DNA of 64,000 bases from CAIQPV01 sp963719855 (GTDB lineage Bacteria; Pseudomonadota; Gammaproteobacteria; Burkholderiales; Gallionellaceae). Under the pieces are notes generated by a model. That model searched no databases and was not told the origin of the DNA. It was given only the letters and a program-made list of their open reading frames with translations. The stretch lies in NCBI GenBank assembly GCA_963719855.1, contig CAVRDK010000004.1, positions 1,054,001 through 1,118,000 of the forward strand, read 5' to 3'. Both the position numbers and the translations under genes were made by a program. Positions 34,836 through 43,992 of the stretch are shown piece by piece (positions within the stretch are counted from its first letter, which is position 1; each line of letters opens with the position of its first letter).

Positions 34836-35095
34836 TGGATATACCGCTGCTTCCTCACGCCTGTCAGCGCGTGCGCGACACTCCGCCGCAATCTGCGCTG
34901 AAATGGAAGGAAAGGGGCAAGAACATGAGCAAGGCGTTTACCTGCACGCAGGATTTATCCGGGAAGCATGTCGCTGTGGTAGATGATGTTATGACCAGCG
35001 GCGCATCGTTGAATGAAGTATCGGTTGCCTTGCGTAGCGCCGGTGTGCGTGAGGTGAGTGCCTGGGTGATTGCGCGAACCCTGCCGCATATCTGA
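34828..35095 (+). pseudogene. comF: comF, 3' part
   Basis: Continues the comF frame from 16449: NNLDIPLLPHACQRVRDT, then the PRPP-binding motif VAVVDDVMTSGASL, and stops after RTLPHI. Together with the 5' part it would give a normal ComF protein of about 238 residues. It has no start of its own and is almost surely not functional alone. Confidence 0.95.
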
Positions 35096-35102
35096 GGCAA
35101 AA

Positions 35103-35142
35103 CCAGCCTGCGTGTGTTGTTGGGGCTTTAGCCCCTTACAAC
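35103..35142. repeat. REP-like hairpin downstream of comF
   Basis: GTTGTTGGGGCT at 35116 pairs with AGCCCCTTACAAC, with a 2-base loop (35116-35142), forming a strong stem. Its first 25 bases (35103-35127) also occur at 10761-10785. It lies between the convergent ends of comF and pssA and may stop transcription. Confidence 0.7.
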
Positions 35143-35211
35143 CACGGCGTACCCCTTGCGGGTGTAGTTGGTTAACTTCATTGGCGCTCCATGCGCGGGC
35201 TACAACTTGGT

Positions 35212-35967
35212 TCACTCATCTGCTTTGTCTTTGCCACGTCTTCGCCATTCAAGCAGCCCCATCACATAACCCGACAGACAATAGCCGAGGAACAACAGGA
35301 ACAGGATAACGGGAGGATCGACCGACACCAGAATGAAAAATAGCGCAAACAGAAAAATTACGATGAAGGGCACGCTCTTGCGCATGTTGATTGATTTGAA
35401 GCTGTAATACTTCAGGTTGCTAACCATGGTAATGCCCGCAAAGGCGGTCAAAGCGCAGGCGTACCAACGCAATTCCTCTCCGGTGAAATGATTGTCCAGC
35501 ATTACCCAAACAAAACTCGCTACCAGCGCGGCGGCGGCAGGGCTAGGCAGACCCTGGAAATGATTTTTATCAATCACTTCGATGTTGGTGTTGAAACGTG
35601 CAAGGCGCAAGGCGGTGCCTGCGCAATAGATGAAAGCGGCAAACCAGCCCCATTTGCCTAACCCTTTCAACGCCCATTCGTAAGCAATCAACGAGGGGGC
35701 AACGCCGAATGACACCATGTCGGACAGGCTGTCGTATTCCGCGCCGAATTCACTCTGGGTGTGGGTCATGCGTGCCACGCGTCCATCCAGGCCGTCCAGC
35801 ACCATGGCAATAAAAATCGCCACGGCGGCATATTCAAACTTGTTATTCATCGATTGCACGATGGCATAGAAACCGGCGAACAGCGCCGCCGTGGTAAACA
35901 GGTTGGGCAGCAGGTAGATGCCGCGCCTGCGCAGGTCGATTGGTTTGCGAGTATTTAAATCGGGCAT
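35212..35967 (-). CDS. pssA: CDP-diacylglycerol-serine O-phosphatidyltransferase
   Basis: A 251-residue membrane enzyme making phosphatidylserine from CDP-diacylglycerol and serine. The CDP-alcohol phosphotransferase motif is present as DGLDGRVAR followed by GAEYDSLSD. Five or more membrane helices are visible. Its ATG overlaps the psd stop, so the two steps to phosphatidylethanolamine are encoded in one operon, downstream of ilvC. Confidence 0.96.
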   Translation of the reverse strand: MPDLNTRKPIDLRRRGIYLLPNLFTTAALFAGFYAIVQSMNNKFEYAAVAIFIAMVLDGLDGRVARMTHTQSEFGAEYDSLSDMVSFGVAPSLIAYEWALKGLGKWGWFAAFIYCAGTALRLARFNTNIEVIDKNHFQGLPSPAAAALVASFVWVMLDNHFTGEELRWYACALTAFAGITMVSNLKYYSFKSINMRKSVPFIVIFLFALFFILVSVDPPVILFLLFLGYCLSGYVMGLLEWRRRGKDKADE

Positions 35968-36605
35968 CAGAACTGGGCCAGAATGGTGGTTGTCGCTGAC
36001 ACTTTATCACCAATGGCAACCTTGACGGTAGCTGTCAGCGGCAGATACACGTCCACGCGCGAACCGAAGCGGATGAAACCATAGCGCTGTCCGCGCGTGA
36101 GCTGGTCGCCTGCCTTCACGTAGCACAGGATACGGCGTGCGATCAGTCCGGCCACCTGCACGCTGGTGACATCCTGTCCATCGGCGGTTTTCAGCCAGAC
36201 GGCGTTACGTTCGTTTTCTGTTGATGCCTTGTCCAGATCGGCGTTCACGAACTTGCCGGGGTTGTACCATATCTGCTGCACAGCACCGTCCACCGGGCTA
36301 CGGTTGGAATGCACGTTGAACACGTTCATGAACACGCTGACCTTGATGGCGTCGCGCTGCAAATACTCGTCGCGAGTGCGCTCGACCTTGACTATGCGGC
36401 CATCCGCCGGAGACAACACCGCGCCTGCCTGCTGCGGAATCTCGCGTGCCGGATCGCGAAAGAATTGCAGCACGAACAGCGCGATGATCCACAATGGAAT
36501 AGACCATGTGGCACACCAGACGGTGGCAGCGATAGCCAGAACCAGCGCAATCGCCAGAAACGGCCAACCCTCGCGGGCGATGATGGGGTGAGGGTAGTTG
36601 GTCAT
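35967..36605 (-). CDS. psd: Phosphatidylserine decarboxylase (short, Psd-A type)
   Basis: A 212-residue proenzyme that makes phosphatidylethanolamine. Two N-terminal helices anchor it; the SPADGRI and NVFNVHSNRSPVDG motifs are typical. Self-cleavage before Ser in RFGSRVDVYLP would give the pyruvoyl group. The length fits the short bacterial form. Precedes pssA with overlapping stop and start. Confidence 0.95.
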   Translation of the reverse strand: MTNYPHPIIAREGWPFLAIALVLAIAATVWCATWSIPLWIIALFVLQFFRDPAREIPQQAGAVLSPADGRIVKVERTRDEYLQRDAIKVSVFMNVFNVHSNRSPVDGAVQQIWYNPGKFVNADLDKASTENERNAVWLKTADGQDVTSVQVAGLIARRILCYVKAGDQLTRGQRYGFIRFGSRVDVYLPLTATVKVAIGDKVSATTTILAQF

Positions 36606-36715
36606 GTAGTCGTTAGTTATTAGTCGTTAGTCTTTAGTCAAAAGCATTAGTCGCTAGTCAAAGGAAAGGGGTTGGCCTTAACTTACGACTAGCGACTAAC
36701 GTCTAACAACTGCCT
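36606..36715. repeat. Short tandem/inverted TAGTCGTTAG repeats
   Basis: The gap between ilvC and psd contains several TAGTCGTTAGT-type units and their inverted forms (ACTAGCGACTAACG). A related array lies on the other side of ilvC (37741-37850). Could form hairpins in the ilv-psd transcript. Confidence 0.6.
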
Positions 36716-37732
36716 TTAGTTCTTAGACTGATCAACCAGTTTGTTCTTGCCGATCCACGGCATCATGGCGCGCAACTGTCCACCCACGACCTCAATCGGA
36801 TGTTCGGCGTTCAGACGACGGCGCGCAGTCATTTCCGGGTAGTTGGTGCGGCCTTCCAGGATGAACTGCTTGGCGTAGGAGCCGTTCTGGATATTTTTCA
36901 GGCATTCCTTCATCGCAGCGCGAGCTTCATCTGCAATCACGCGATGCCCCGTGACATACTCACCGTATTCCGCATTATTGGAGATGGAGTAGTTCATGTT
37001 GGCGATGCCGCCTTCGTACATCAAATCCACAATCAGCTTGAGTTCGTGCAGGCATTCGAAATACGCCATTTCTGGCGCGTAGCCCGCTTCGGTCAGGGTC
37101 TCGAAACCGGCTTTCACCAACTCCACTGCTCCACCGCATAGCACGGCCTGCTCGCCGAACAAATCGGTTTCGGTTTCTTCGCGGAAGTTGGTTTCGATCA
37201 CGCCGCCCTTAGTGCCGCCGTTGGCTGCGGCATATGACAGCGCGATGTCTTTGGCTTTGCCGGACTTATCCTGATACACCGCGATTAGCGTCGGTACGCC
37301 GCCGCCTTTAAGGTACTCGGAACGCACGGTATGACCGGGGCCTTTGGGTGCGATCATGATCACGTCCACGTCTGCGGGCGGCACGATCTGGTTGTAGTGA
37401 ATATTGAAGCCATGCGCGAACGCCAATGCAGCGCCGGACTTCAGGTTCTTTTCCACATCGGCGTGATATACCTGCGGTGTGTTCTCATCCGGCAGCAGTA
37501 TCATCACCACATCGGCATTTTTCACCGCAGCGGCGATCTCGGCGACCTTGTGGCCGGCGGCCTCGGCCTTGGCCCAGGAAGAACCACCCTTGCGCAGTCC
37601 GACCGTCACGTTCACACCGGATTCCTTCAGGTTCTGGGCATGGGCATGGCCTTGTGAACCGTAGCCGATGATGGTTACCTGCTTGCCCTTGATCAGGGAC
37701 AGGTCTGCGTCTTTGTCGTAATAAACTTTCAT
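36716..37732 (-). CDS. ilvC: Ketol-acid reductoisomerase (class I)
   Basis: A 338-residue enzyme that converts acetolactate or acetohydroxybutyrate to dihydroxy-acids with NADPH and Mg. Rossmann motif IIGYGSQGHAHAQNL is at 21-35; metal-binding Asp/Glu lie in FREETETDLFGEQ and the C-terminal CLHELKLIVDLMYEGG. The short length marks class I. Downstream of ilvB-ilvH in the same direction. Confidence 0.97.
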   Translation of the reverse strand: MKVYYDKDADLSLIKGKQVTIIGYGSQGHAHAQNLKESGVNVTVGLRKGGSSWAKAEAAGHKVAEIAAAVKNADVVMILLPDENTPQVYHADVEKNLKSGAALAFAHGFNIHYNQIVPPADVDVIMIAPKGPGHTVRSEYLKGGGVPTLIAVYQDKSGKAKDIALSYAAANGGTKGGVIETNFREETETDLFGEQAVLCGGAVELVKAGFETLTEAGYAPEMAYFECLHELKLIVDLMYEGGIANMNYSISNNAEYGEYVTGHRVIADEARAAMKECLKNIQNGSYAKQFILEGRTNYPEMTARRRLNAEHPIEVVGGQLRAMMPWIGKNKLVDQSKN

Positions 37733-37740
37733 GTTGGCCT

Positions 37741-37850
37741 CTTAATAAAAAACTAGTCGTTAGTCGTAAATTTAAAGACGTAAGTTGGTGTTGTCCGCTA
37801 CGCGGTTCTTTTATTAACTAGCAACTTACGTCTTACGTCTGATTTAACTG
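37741..37850. repeat. TAGTCGTTAG-type inverted repeats upstream of ilvC
   Basis: The ilvH-ilvC gap contains ACTAGTCGTTAGTCGTAA and a later AACTTACGTCTTACGTC, related to the repeats at 36606-36715. Possible hairpin in the ilv message. Confidence 0.55.
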
Positions 37851-37853
37851 CCT

Positions 37854-38345
37854 TTACAACTTCAAAACTCGATCGCCGCGCCCGATGCCGGAAGCACCGG
37901 TGCGCACGGTTTCCAGTATCAGGCTGCGGTCTATGGCTTGCAGGAAACTGTCCAGCTTGGAACCGGTGCCAGTCAGTTCGATGGTGTAGGTCTTGTCGGA
38001 AACATCAATGATGCGCCCACGGAAAATGTCGGCCATGCGCTTCATTTCCTCGCGTACCGCACCGACCGCACGCACTTTCACCAGCATCAACTCGCGTTCC
38101 AGATGCTCGCCTTCTGTCAGATCCATTACAGCCACGACATCGACCAACTTGTTGAGCTGTTTGTTGATCTGCTCGATCACGTCATCGGAACCGCTGGTGA
38201 CGATGGTCATACGCGACATGGTCAGGTCTTCGGTCGGCGCCACGGTGAGCGACTCGATGTTGTAGCCGCGTGCCGAAAATAGTCCGGCCACGCGCGACAG
38301 CGCACCGGCCTCGTTTTCCATCAGCAGGGAAATAATGTGCCGCAT
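37854..38345 (-). CDS. ilvH: Acetolactate synthase small (regulatory) subunit
   Basis: A 163-residue regulatory subunit with an N-terminal ACT domain (ISLLMENEAGALSRVAGLFSARGYNIESLTV) that binds valine, and a C-terminal domain that activates the large subunit. Starts one base after the ilvB stop, so the two are translated in step. Confidence 0.96.
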   Translation of the reverse strand: MRHIISLLMENEAGALSRVAGLFSARGYNIESLTVAPTEDLTMSRMTIVTSGSDDVIEQINKQLNKLVDVVAVMDLTEGEHLERELMLVKVRAVGAVREEMKRMADIFRGRIIDVSDKTYTIELTGTGSKLDSFLQAIDRSLILETVRTGASGIGRGDRVLKL

Positions 38346-38346
38346 C

Positions 38347-40053
38347 TTACAATTCCTCCGCCAGTATCACTTCGGACAAGCCCTTGCCGCCGGGTACCAT
38401 GGGGAACACGTTCTCGGTCTGGTCAGTACGGAAATCCATGAACACCAGGTCGTGTTTGCGCGCAAATGCTTCCTTCAATGCCGGCTCGACATCCGAGGGC
38501 TTGTCGATGCGCATGCCGATATGTCCGTAGGCTTCTGCCAGCCTCACAAAATCGGGCAGCGCGTCCATATAGGATTCGGAATAGCGGTTGCCGTGGAAAA
38601 ACTCTTGCCATTGCCGCACCATACCGAGATAGCGGTTATTCAACGCCACCACCTTGATCGGCAGGCGGAACTGTTTACAAGTGGACAATTCCTGAATGTT
38701 CATCTGGATGCTGCCCTCACCGGTCACACAGGCAACGGTCGCATCGGGATGAGCCATCTGCACGCCCATCGCGGCAGGCAAGCCGAAGCCCATGGTGCCC
38801 AGCCCGCCGGAATTGATCCAGCGGCGCGGTTGATCGAACTTGTAATATTGCGCCGTCCACATCTGGTGCTGGCCGACATCGGAGGTAATAAAAGCATCGC
38901 CGCCGGTGATCTCATACAATTTTTCGATTACGAACTGCGGCTTGATGACCTCATCCGAATTTTTATAGCCCAGACAACGCTTGCCGCGCCACTCCTCGAT
39001 CTGCGCCCACCATGCTGCCAGTGCAGGCTGATCCCGCTGCTGCTTGCTACTGTGCAACACCGCCAGCAAATCGCCCAGCACATGCGCCACATCGCCGACG
39101 ATGGGCACATCCACCTTCACCCGCTTGGAAATGGAGGAAGGGTCTATGTCAATGTGGATGATCTTGCGTTTTTCCTGCGCGAAGTGCGCCACGTTACCGA
39201 TCACGCGGTCATCGAAGCGTGCGCCCACAGCCAGCAGTACGTCGCAATGCTGCATCGCCATATTGGCTTCCAGCGTGCCGTGCATGCCCAACATGCCGAG
39301 CGATTGTTTGTCCGTCGCCGGATAGCCGCCCAAACCCATCAAGGTGTTGGTAATAGGAAAGCCCAGCAGGCGCACCAACTCGATCAATTGCCTAGAGGAA
39401 TCGGACAGGATCACCCCGCCGCCAGCGTAAATCATAGGACGCTTGGCTTCCAGTAACAACTGCGCCGCCTGTTTGATCTGCCCCACCTCACCATGCTGTG
39501 CAGGATGGTAGGAGCGCACACTCACCGATGACGGGTAGTGGAATACCGCCTTCTGGTTTGACACGTCCTTGGGAATATCCACCAACACCGGGCCGGGACG
39601 CCCGCTCTTGGCTAAATAAAAAGCCTTTTTGATGGTGTTCGCGATTTCATTGACATCCTTGACCAGAAAGTTGTGCTTCACGCAAGGCCGCGTAATACCG
39701 ACCGCATCCACCTCCTGAAAAGCATCTTCACCGATAGCGAACGTGGGCACCTGACCGCTGATAATCACCAAAGGGATGGAGTCCAGATAGGCGGTGGCAA
39801 TCCCGGTGACCGCATTGGTCACGCCGGGGCCGGAGGTCACGATGGCTACCCCCACCTTGTCGGTCGAGCGCGCATAACCGTCGGCGGCGTGCACCGCAGC
39901 CTGTTCGTGGCGCACCAGGATGTGTTTAATCTTATCCTGATTGAACAGTGCGTCGTAAATAAACAACACGGCACCGCCCGGATAGCCGAATACGTGCTCG
40001 ACTCCCTCCTCTTGCAAACATCTGATGGCTATTTCCGCACCGTTCAGTTCCAT
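38347..40053 (-). CDS. ilvB: Acetolactate synthase large (catalytic) subunit
   Basis: A 568-residue ThDP enzyme making acetolactate from pyruvate. The catalytic Glu is in HEQAAVHAADGYAR; ThDP/Mg motif GEGSIQMN...N is near 440-470. FAD-binding middle domain present. First gene of the ilvB-ilvH-ilvC unit. Confidence 0.96.
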   Translation of the reverse strand: MELNGAEIAIRCLQEEGVEHVFGYPGGAVLFIYDALFNQDKIKHILVRHEQAAVHAADGYARSTDKVGVAIVTSGPGVTNAVTGIATAYLDSIPLVIISGQVPTFAIGEDAFQEVDAVGITRPCVKHNFLVKDVNEIANTIKKAFYLAKSGRPGPVLVDIPKDVSNQKAVFHYPSSVSVRSYHPAQHGEVGQIKQAAQLLLEAKRPMIYAGGGVILSDSSRQLIELVRLLGFPITNTLMGLGGYPATDKQSLGMLGMHGTLEANMAMQHCDVLLAVGARFDDRVIGNVAHFAQEKRKIIHIDIDPSSISKRVKVDVPIVGDVAHVLGDLLAVLHSSKQQRDQPALAAWWAQIEEWRGKRCLGYKNSDEVIKPQFVIEKLYEITGGDAFITSDVGQHQMWTAQYYKFDQPRRWINSGGLGTMGFGLPAAMGVQMAHPDATVACVTGEGSIQMNIQELSTCKQFRLPIKVVALNNRYLGMVRQWQEFFHGNRYSESYMDALPDFVRLAEAYGHIGMRIDKPSDVEPALKEAFARKHDLVFMDFRTDQTENVFPMVPGGKGLSEVILAEEL

Positions 40054-40220
40054 GCCAGACTACCTTCCATATCCAAGCGACTAATTTTCAAAATAGCCCT
40101 GTAAGATAAAGCTTGGGCGCACTTTGGTCAACCCCCAGCCTGCCATGAAATAGTACTACCATACTACTAGCGCCGTAATTTGATAGTATTCGCTGTTTAT
40201 TAATTTTGGAGTAATGCAAA

Positions 40221-40790
40221 CTGTCCAGTCGCGACGAACTTTCCCAATTTCTCGCCGCATCCGAGCGCCGCGCCTATAAACAGGCGCTGTTCGCGGTGAG
40301 GGACGAGCATGCGGCGCTGGACATCGTGCAAGATGCCATGCTCAAGCTCGCGGATAAATATGCAGTGAATCCAACGGAGGAATTACCCCTGCTGTTCCAG
40401 CGCATCCTGCAAAACACCATCCGCGACCATTACCGCAGGCAGAAGGTGCGCTCTGCGTGGACGACCCTGTTTTCATCGCTATCACCGCAACACGAAGAAG
40501 AAGATCACGACCCGCTGGACACCCTGCGGGACAAGGACAACAATAGTCAGGCGTCTACTCCTGACGCCTCCTTGGAGCAGTCGCAAGTCATTGCGCTGAT
40601 TGAAGAAGCTCTAATTAATTTACCGGCACGTCAACGCGAAGCCTTCCTGCTGCGTTATTGGGAAGACATGGATACAGCAGAAACTGCGGCAGCCATGGGT
40701 TGTTCCGAAGGCAGTGTCAAAACCCACTGCTCCCGCGCCACCCACGCACTCGCAACTGCATTAAAGGCAAAAGGAGTAAATTTGCCATGA
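40221..40790 (+). CDS. ECF-type RNA polymerase sigma factor
   Basis: A sigma-70 family protein of about 189 residues. Region 2 is DEHAALDIVQDAMLKLADKYA and RILQNTIRDHYRRQKVR; region 4 is LPARQREAFLLRYWEDMDTAETAAAMGCSEGSVKTHCSRA. Conserved-looking residues (SRDELSQFLAASERRAYKQALFAV) extend upstream of the first GTG (40296), up to a CTG at 40221 with GGAG nine bases before it; there is no ATG or GTG in frame there. So a rare CTG start or a one-base error near 40215-40220 is likely. It overlaps the next gene by four bases (ATGA). Confidence 0.85.
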   Translation: MSSRDELSQFLAASERRAYKQALFAVRDEHAALDIVQDAMLKLADKYAVNPTEELPLLFQRILQNTIRDHYRRQKVRSAWTTLFSSLSPQHEEEDHDPLDTLRDKDNNSQASTPDASLEQSQVIALIEEALINLPARQREAFLLRYWEDMDTAETAAAMGCSEGSVKTHCSRATHALATALKAKGVNLP

Positions 40791-41128
40791 ACAACAAATT
40801 GAACACCGAATCAATCAGGCAACTGCTTAACCGCTCATCCTCTCAGCTTGGACAGCCCACGCTGGCGCGGTTGCGCGATGTGCGTATGCAAGCATTGGCT
40901 CGCTATGATGCGCGCAGCACCGCCCCTGCCTTCGCTTGGGCTGGTGCCTTGAACGGATATGGGCACGGATCGCATCGTAGCCACTATTACTGGGCCGCCG
41001 CCGTGCTGTTCGTCGCTCTTTTGTTCAGTGGCGCCACTTACTGGCAGCATGTAACCGAACATGACAACAGCGATGTGGATATTGCGATTCTGACTGGCGA
41101 TTTGCCGATTGATGTTTATGTGGAGTGA
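40787..41128 (+). CDS. DUF3619-family putative anti-sigma protein
   Basis: A 113-residue protein with one membrane helix (WAAAVLFVALLFSGATYW). The cytoplasmic N-terminal half and short C-terminal periplasmic part match the cargo paralogue at 29986. Translation is coupled to the sigma gene by ATGA overlap, which supports an anti-sigma role, though this is not proven by sequence. Confidence 0.85.
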   Translation: MNNKLNTESIRQLLNRSSSQLGQPTLARLRDVRMQALARYDARSTAPAFAWAGALNGYGHGSHRSHYYWAAAVLFVALLFSGATYWQHVTEHDNSDVDIAILTGDLPIDVYVE

Positions 41129-41528
41129 CGGTCTACTCCGTCGGCTTACTCCGCTTATTGCCGTCGCACTGCTGTGCCTGCCCATGATGGCGTTTGCCGA
41201 GGCGTGGACTGAACTCACCCCGATACAGCAGGAAGCGCTGGCACCCTTGTCCAAAGACTGGGATGCGCTAGCGAGAAAACAGCAGCAGCATTTTCTCGGG
41301 CTGGCCAAACACTATCCCACGCTCACCCCGGTGCAGAAAGAACGGCTGCATAAACGACTGGTGGCATGGAGCAAACTGACGCCGGAACAGCGCAGGCGGG
41401 CACGCGAGAAATACCAGGCCTTTAGCAAAGTTTCCCCGGAAAAACGTGAACAGGTAAAACAAATGGTGCGCGAACAGGAAGCCAGCAAGGTCGCCAGTAG
41501 CGTGCCGCTCGTCATGCCGTCTCGCTGA
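41118..41528 (+). CDS. DUF3106-family exported protein
   Basis: A 136-residue protein with a signal peptide (TPLIAVALLCLPMMAFA) and repeated short helices (LTPIQQEALAPL, LTPVQKERL, LTPEQRRRA, VSPEKREQ), the DUF3106 pattern. It overlaps the DUF3619 gene by 11 bases and is the third gene of the sigma operon. May be a periplasmic sensor in that system (inference). The following 239 bases up to the phosphofructokinase hold no gene. Confidence 0.85.
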   Translation: MWSDGLLRRLTPLIAVALLCLPMMAFAEAWTELTPIQQEALAPLSKDWDALARKQQQHFLGLAKHYPTLTPVQKERLHKRLVAWSKLTPEQRRRAREKYQAFSKVSPEKREQVKQMVREQEASKVASSVPLVMPSR

Positions 41529-41767
41529 TCTCAAACCTTCATCAGCAGAAATAGCTGAAATCCATACCGCACAGTGCAAGGTTCCCGCAATACATTCCGC
41601 TGTAATAACCCAACGCAATAAATAGCGACTTCGCTATACGACCCCCTTCGGTACAGCTTTACATTTTGTACATGGGGGATGTCTGCGCGGAACAATCTAG
41701 TTCGGCAACACACGTTGACCGGACCGAGGCAATGATTGATCATGTCGGCTTACGGTAAATTTAAAGA

Positions 41768-42892
41768 GTGCCTCCTGTGACAAAATACGTTGGAATTCTC
41801 ACCTCCGGCGGCGATAGCCCCGGCCTGAACGCGGCGATTCGCGGAGTCGGCAAGGCTGCGCTAAACCATTACGGCATGCAGATCATCGGCTTTCGCGATG
41901 GCTTTCGCGGCTTGATGGAAAACCGTACGATGCGGCTTGAGGCCAGTGATCTGTCGGATATTTTGACCCGAGGCGGCACCCTTCTCGGCACCAGCCGTGA
42001 CAAACCCCACCGCATGTCGGTCGGCGGCAAGCAGCAGGACATGACCGACGTGATCGTCGGTAATTATCACGACAACCATCTCGATGTCCTGGTTTGTCTG
42101 GGCGGCGGCGGCACGCAGAAAAATGCCCTGCGCCTCAAGGAAAAAGGCCTCAATGTCATCACTTTGCCCAAGACCATCGACAACGATGTCGCCCTGACCG
42201 ACATTACCTTCGGCTTCGATACTGCCTTGGGTATCGCCACCGACGCAATCGACCGTCTTCACAGCACGGCGCATAGCCATCATCGCATCATTGTGGTGGA
42301 AATTATGGGCCACCGGGCTGGCTGGCTGGCTCTTGGCGCGGGCATTGCCGGAGGTGCCGACGTGATCCTGATCCCGGAAATTCCCTATGCGGTGGAAAGC
42401 GTGGCCGAAGCGATCCGTGAACGCAGTCGTCGCGGCAAGAGCTTCAGCATCGTCGCCATTGCCGAAGGGGCGCTCTCGGTTCATGAGCATGCTGAACAAT
42501 TGGCGGCGCAGAATAAGAAAACCGGCCCCAAACAGAAAGAAAACAAAAAAGCGGAAGCAGAATACAAACCCGAGACTCAATACGCAGAGAAAACGGTGCG
42601 CCTCTCCAAGCAACTCGAACTACTGACCGGATTAGAATCCCGTATCACCATCCTCGGCCACCTGCAACGCGGCGGCATTCCCTCCGCCGCTGACCGCCTG
42701 CTCGCCACCCGGCTAGGGACGGCTTGCACAGACCTGATCAATCAAGGGCAATATGGCGTGATGGTTGCCGCCAGAGGGGATAGCACCAAGGCCGTTATGC
42801 TGGAAGAGGTTGCCGGGAAAGTCAAAATGGTGCCTCCCGATCATCCCTGGGTGCTGAGCGCACGAAATGTCGGAACCAGTCTGGGAGATTGA
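41768..42892 (+). CDS. 6-phosphofructokinase, mixed-type
   Basis: A 374-residue PFK: GGDSPGLNAAIR near the start, CLGGGGTQKNA for the nucleotide/PPi site, LPKTIDND for catalysis and MGHRAGWLALGAG. The Lys in PKTIDND is typical of PPi-dependent or mixed forms, while Gly in GGGGT is like ATP enzymes, so phosphoryl donor is unclear. A Lys/Glu-rich insertion (residues about 250-275) is unusual. GTG at 41768 or 41777 could be the start. Not in an operon with other glycolytic genes. Confidence 0.88.
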   Translation: MPPVTKYVGILTSGGDSPGLNAAIRGVGKAALNHYGMQIIGFRDGFRGLMENRTMRLEASDLSDILTRGGTLLGTSRDKPHRMSVGGKQQDMTDVIVGNYHDNHLDVLVCLGGGGTQKNALRLKEKGLNVITLPKTIDNDVALTDITFGFDTALGIATDAIDRLHSTAHSHHRIIVVEIMGHRAGWLALGAGIAGGADVILIPEIPYAVESVAEAIRERSRRGKSFSIVAIAEGALSVHEHAEQLAAQNKKTGPKQKENKKAEAEYKPETQYAEKTVRLSKQLELLTGLESRITILGHLQRGGIPSAADRLLATRLGTACTDLINQGQYGVMVAARGDSTKAVMLEEVAGKVKMVPPDHPWVLSARNVGTSLGD

Positions 42893-42921
42893 GGTCGGTT
42901 GGCAATATGCTGTAGCATGAT

Positions 42922-43809
42922 TTATTCCTTGTGTGGAGTGATGTCGGGACGCGCTAGTTCGTGAGCCTTGGCGCGGCGCGCTTCAATCTCGGCAATCTGC
43001 GTTTGCTGTGCAGGAGTCAGTTGCTCTGTATTCTGTGGCTTGACGGCAGCGATCCGAGCCTTGGCACGCTCCAGTGCGGCCTGAATGAGGGCTTGAGCAT
43101 CAACCTCTGGCGCATTAACTGATTTCGCCGCAGCCTTCTCTTTTTGCGCCAGCTTCTCGGCCTTCTCGCGTTTGTCGCGTTCGATGCGTTCAAGGCGGAA
43201 CTGGTAGCGCTCCCGCGCGGCTTTTGCGGCGGCATGTTTTTTATCGAGCGCCGATATTCCTCTTTGGCCAAATCGGAAATAATGCACCAGCAGGATGTGT
43301 TCTGGGCTGCTGGTAGTCTGCGGCAACGGCAACATGCTGATGCAATCCACCGGGCAGGGCGCGACGCACAGTTCGCAACCGGTGCATAGTGGGGCAATGA
43401 TAGTGTGCATCTGCTTGGATGCACCGGAGATAGCGTCCACCGGACAGGCTTGCAGGCACAGCGTGCAGCCGATACAAATATTTTCGTCGATGAAGGCAAC
43501 TGATAGAGGCTTGAGTATGACGTCTTTATCAAAAGGTTTGAATTTGACACCGAGCAAATCCGCCAACTCGCGTATGCCTTCTTCGCCGCCGGGCGGGCAA
43601 CGGTTGATTTCTGCCCCTTGGTTGGCGATGGCCTCAGCATAAGGTCTGCAACCGGGATAGCCGCACTTTCCACACTGCGTCTGCGGCAGGATGGCGTCTA
43701 TTCTATCCACCAGCGGAGTGCCATCGACCTTGAACTTGAGCGCGGCAAAACTCAGCACCGCGCCGAGCACGATGGCGATGGCTGATATTATGATCAGCGC
43801 ACTCAGCAT
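42922..43809 (-). CDS. rnfB: RnfB-like ferredoxin subunit with long tail
   Basis: A 295-residue protein: N-terminal membrane anchor, Fes-domain cysteines CGKCGYPGC...C, and two 4Fe-4S motifs (CIGCTLCLQACP and CTGCELCVAPCP). RnfB is usually about 190 residues; here 90-100 extra Ala/Lys/Glu-rich residues follow, probably a coil. No other rnf gene is next to it, so a stand-alone electron carrier is possible. Confidence 0.88.
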   Translation of the reverse strand: MLSALIIISAIAIVLGAVLSFAALKFKVDGTPLVDRIDAILPQTQCGKCGYPGCRPYAEAIANQGAEINRCPPGGEEGIRELADLLGVKFKPFDKDVILKPLSVAFIDENICIGCTLCLQACPVDAISGASKQMHTIIAPLCTGCELCVAPCPVDCISMLPLPQTTSSPEHILLVHYFRFGQRGISALDKKHAAAKAARERYQFRLERIERDKREKAEKLAQKEKAAAKSVNAPEVDAQALIQAALERAKARIAAVKPQNTEQLTPAQQTQIAEIEARRAKAHELARPDITPHKE

Positions 43810-43992
43810 GGCTATTTAACCACCGTACTGATCAGAATGAGGAGATAACTGGGCATTGCCAACATTTACTAATCTTTGTGGGCAGGCAGGGATTATCACT
43901 TGTTTACCAGGTCGCTTCAACCACAAGGGAAAGACTGGATTATGCCGAAAAATTGGGTGTGGTAATATGCCGCCCCTGTCGTGGTGGATTAG

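Noticed and set aside
38335..39456. Long open frame antisense to ilvB
   Set aside because: The ilvB protein is clearly conserved in the other direction; the antisense frame is His/Gln-rich as expected for a shadow.
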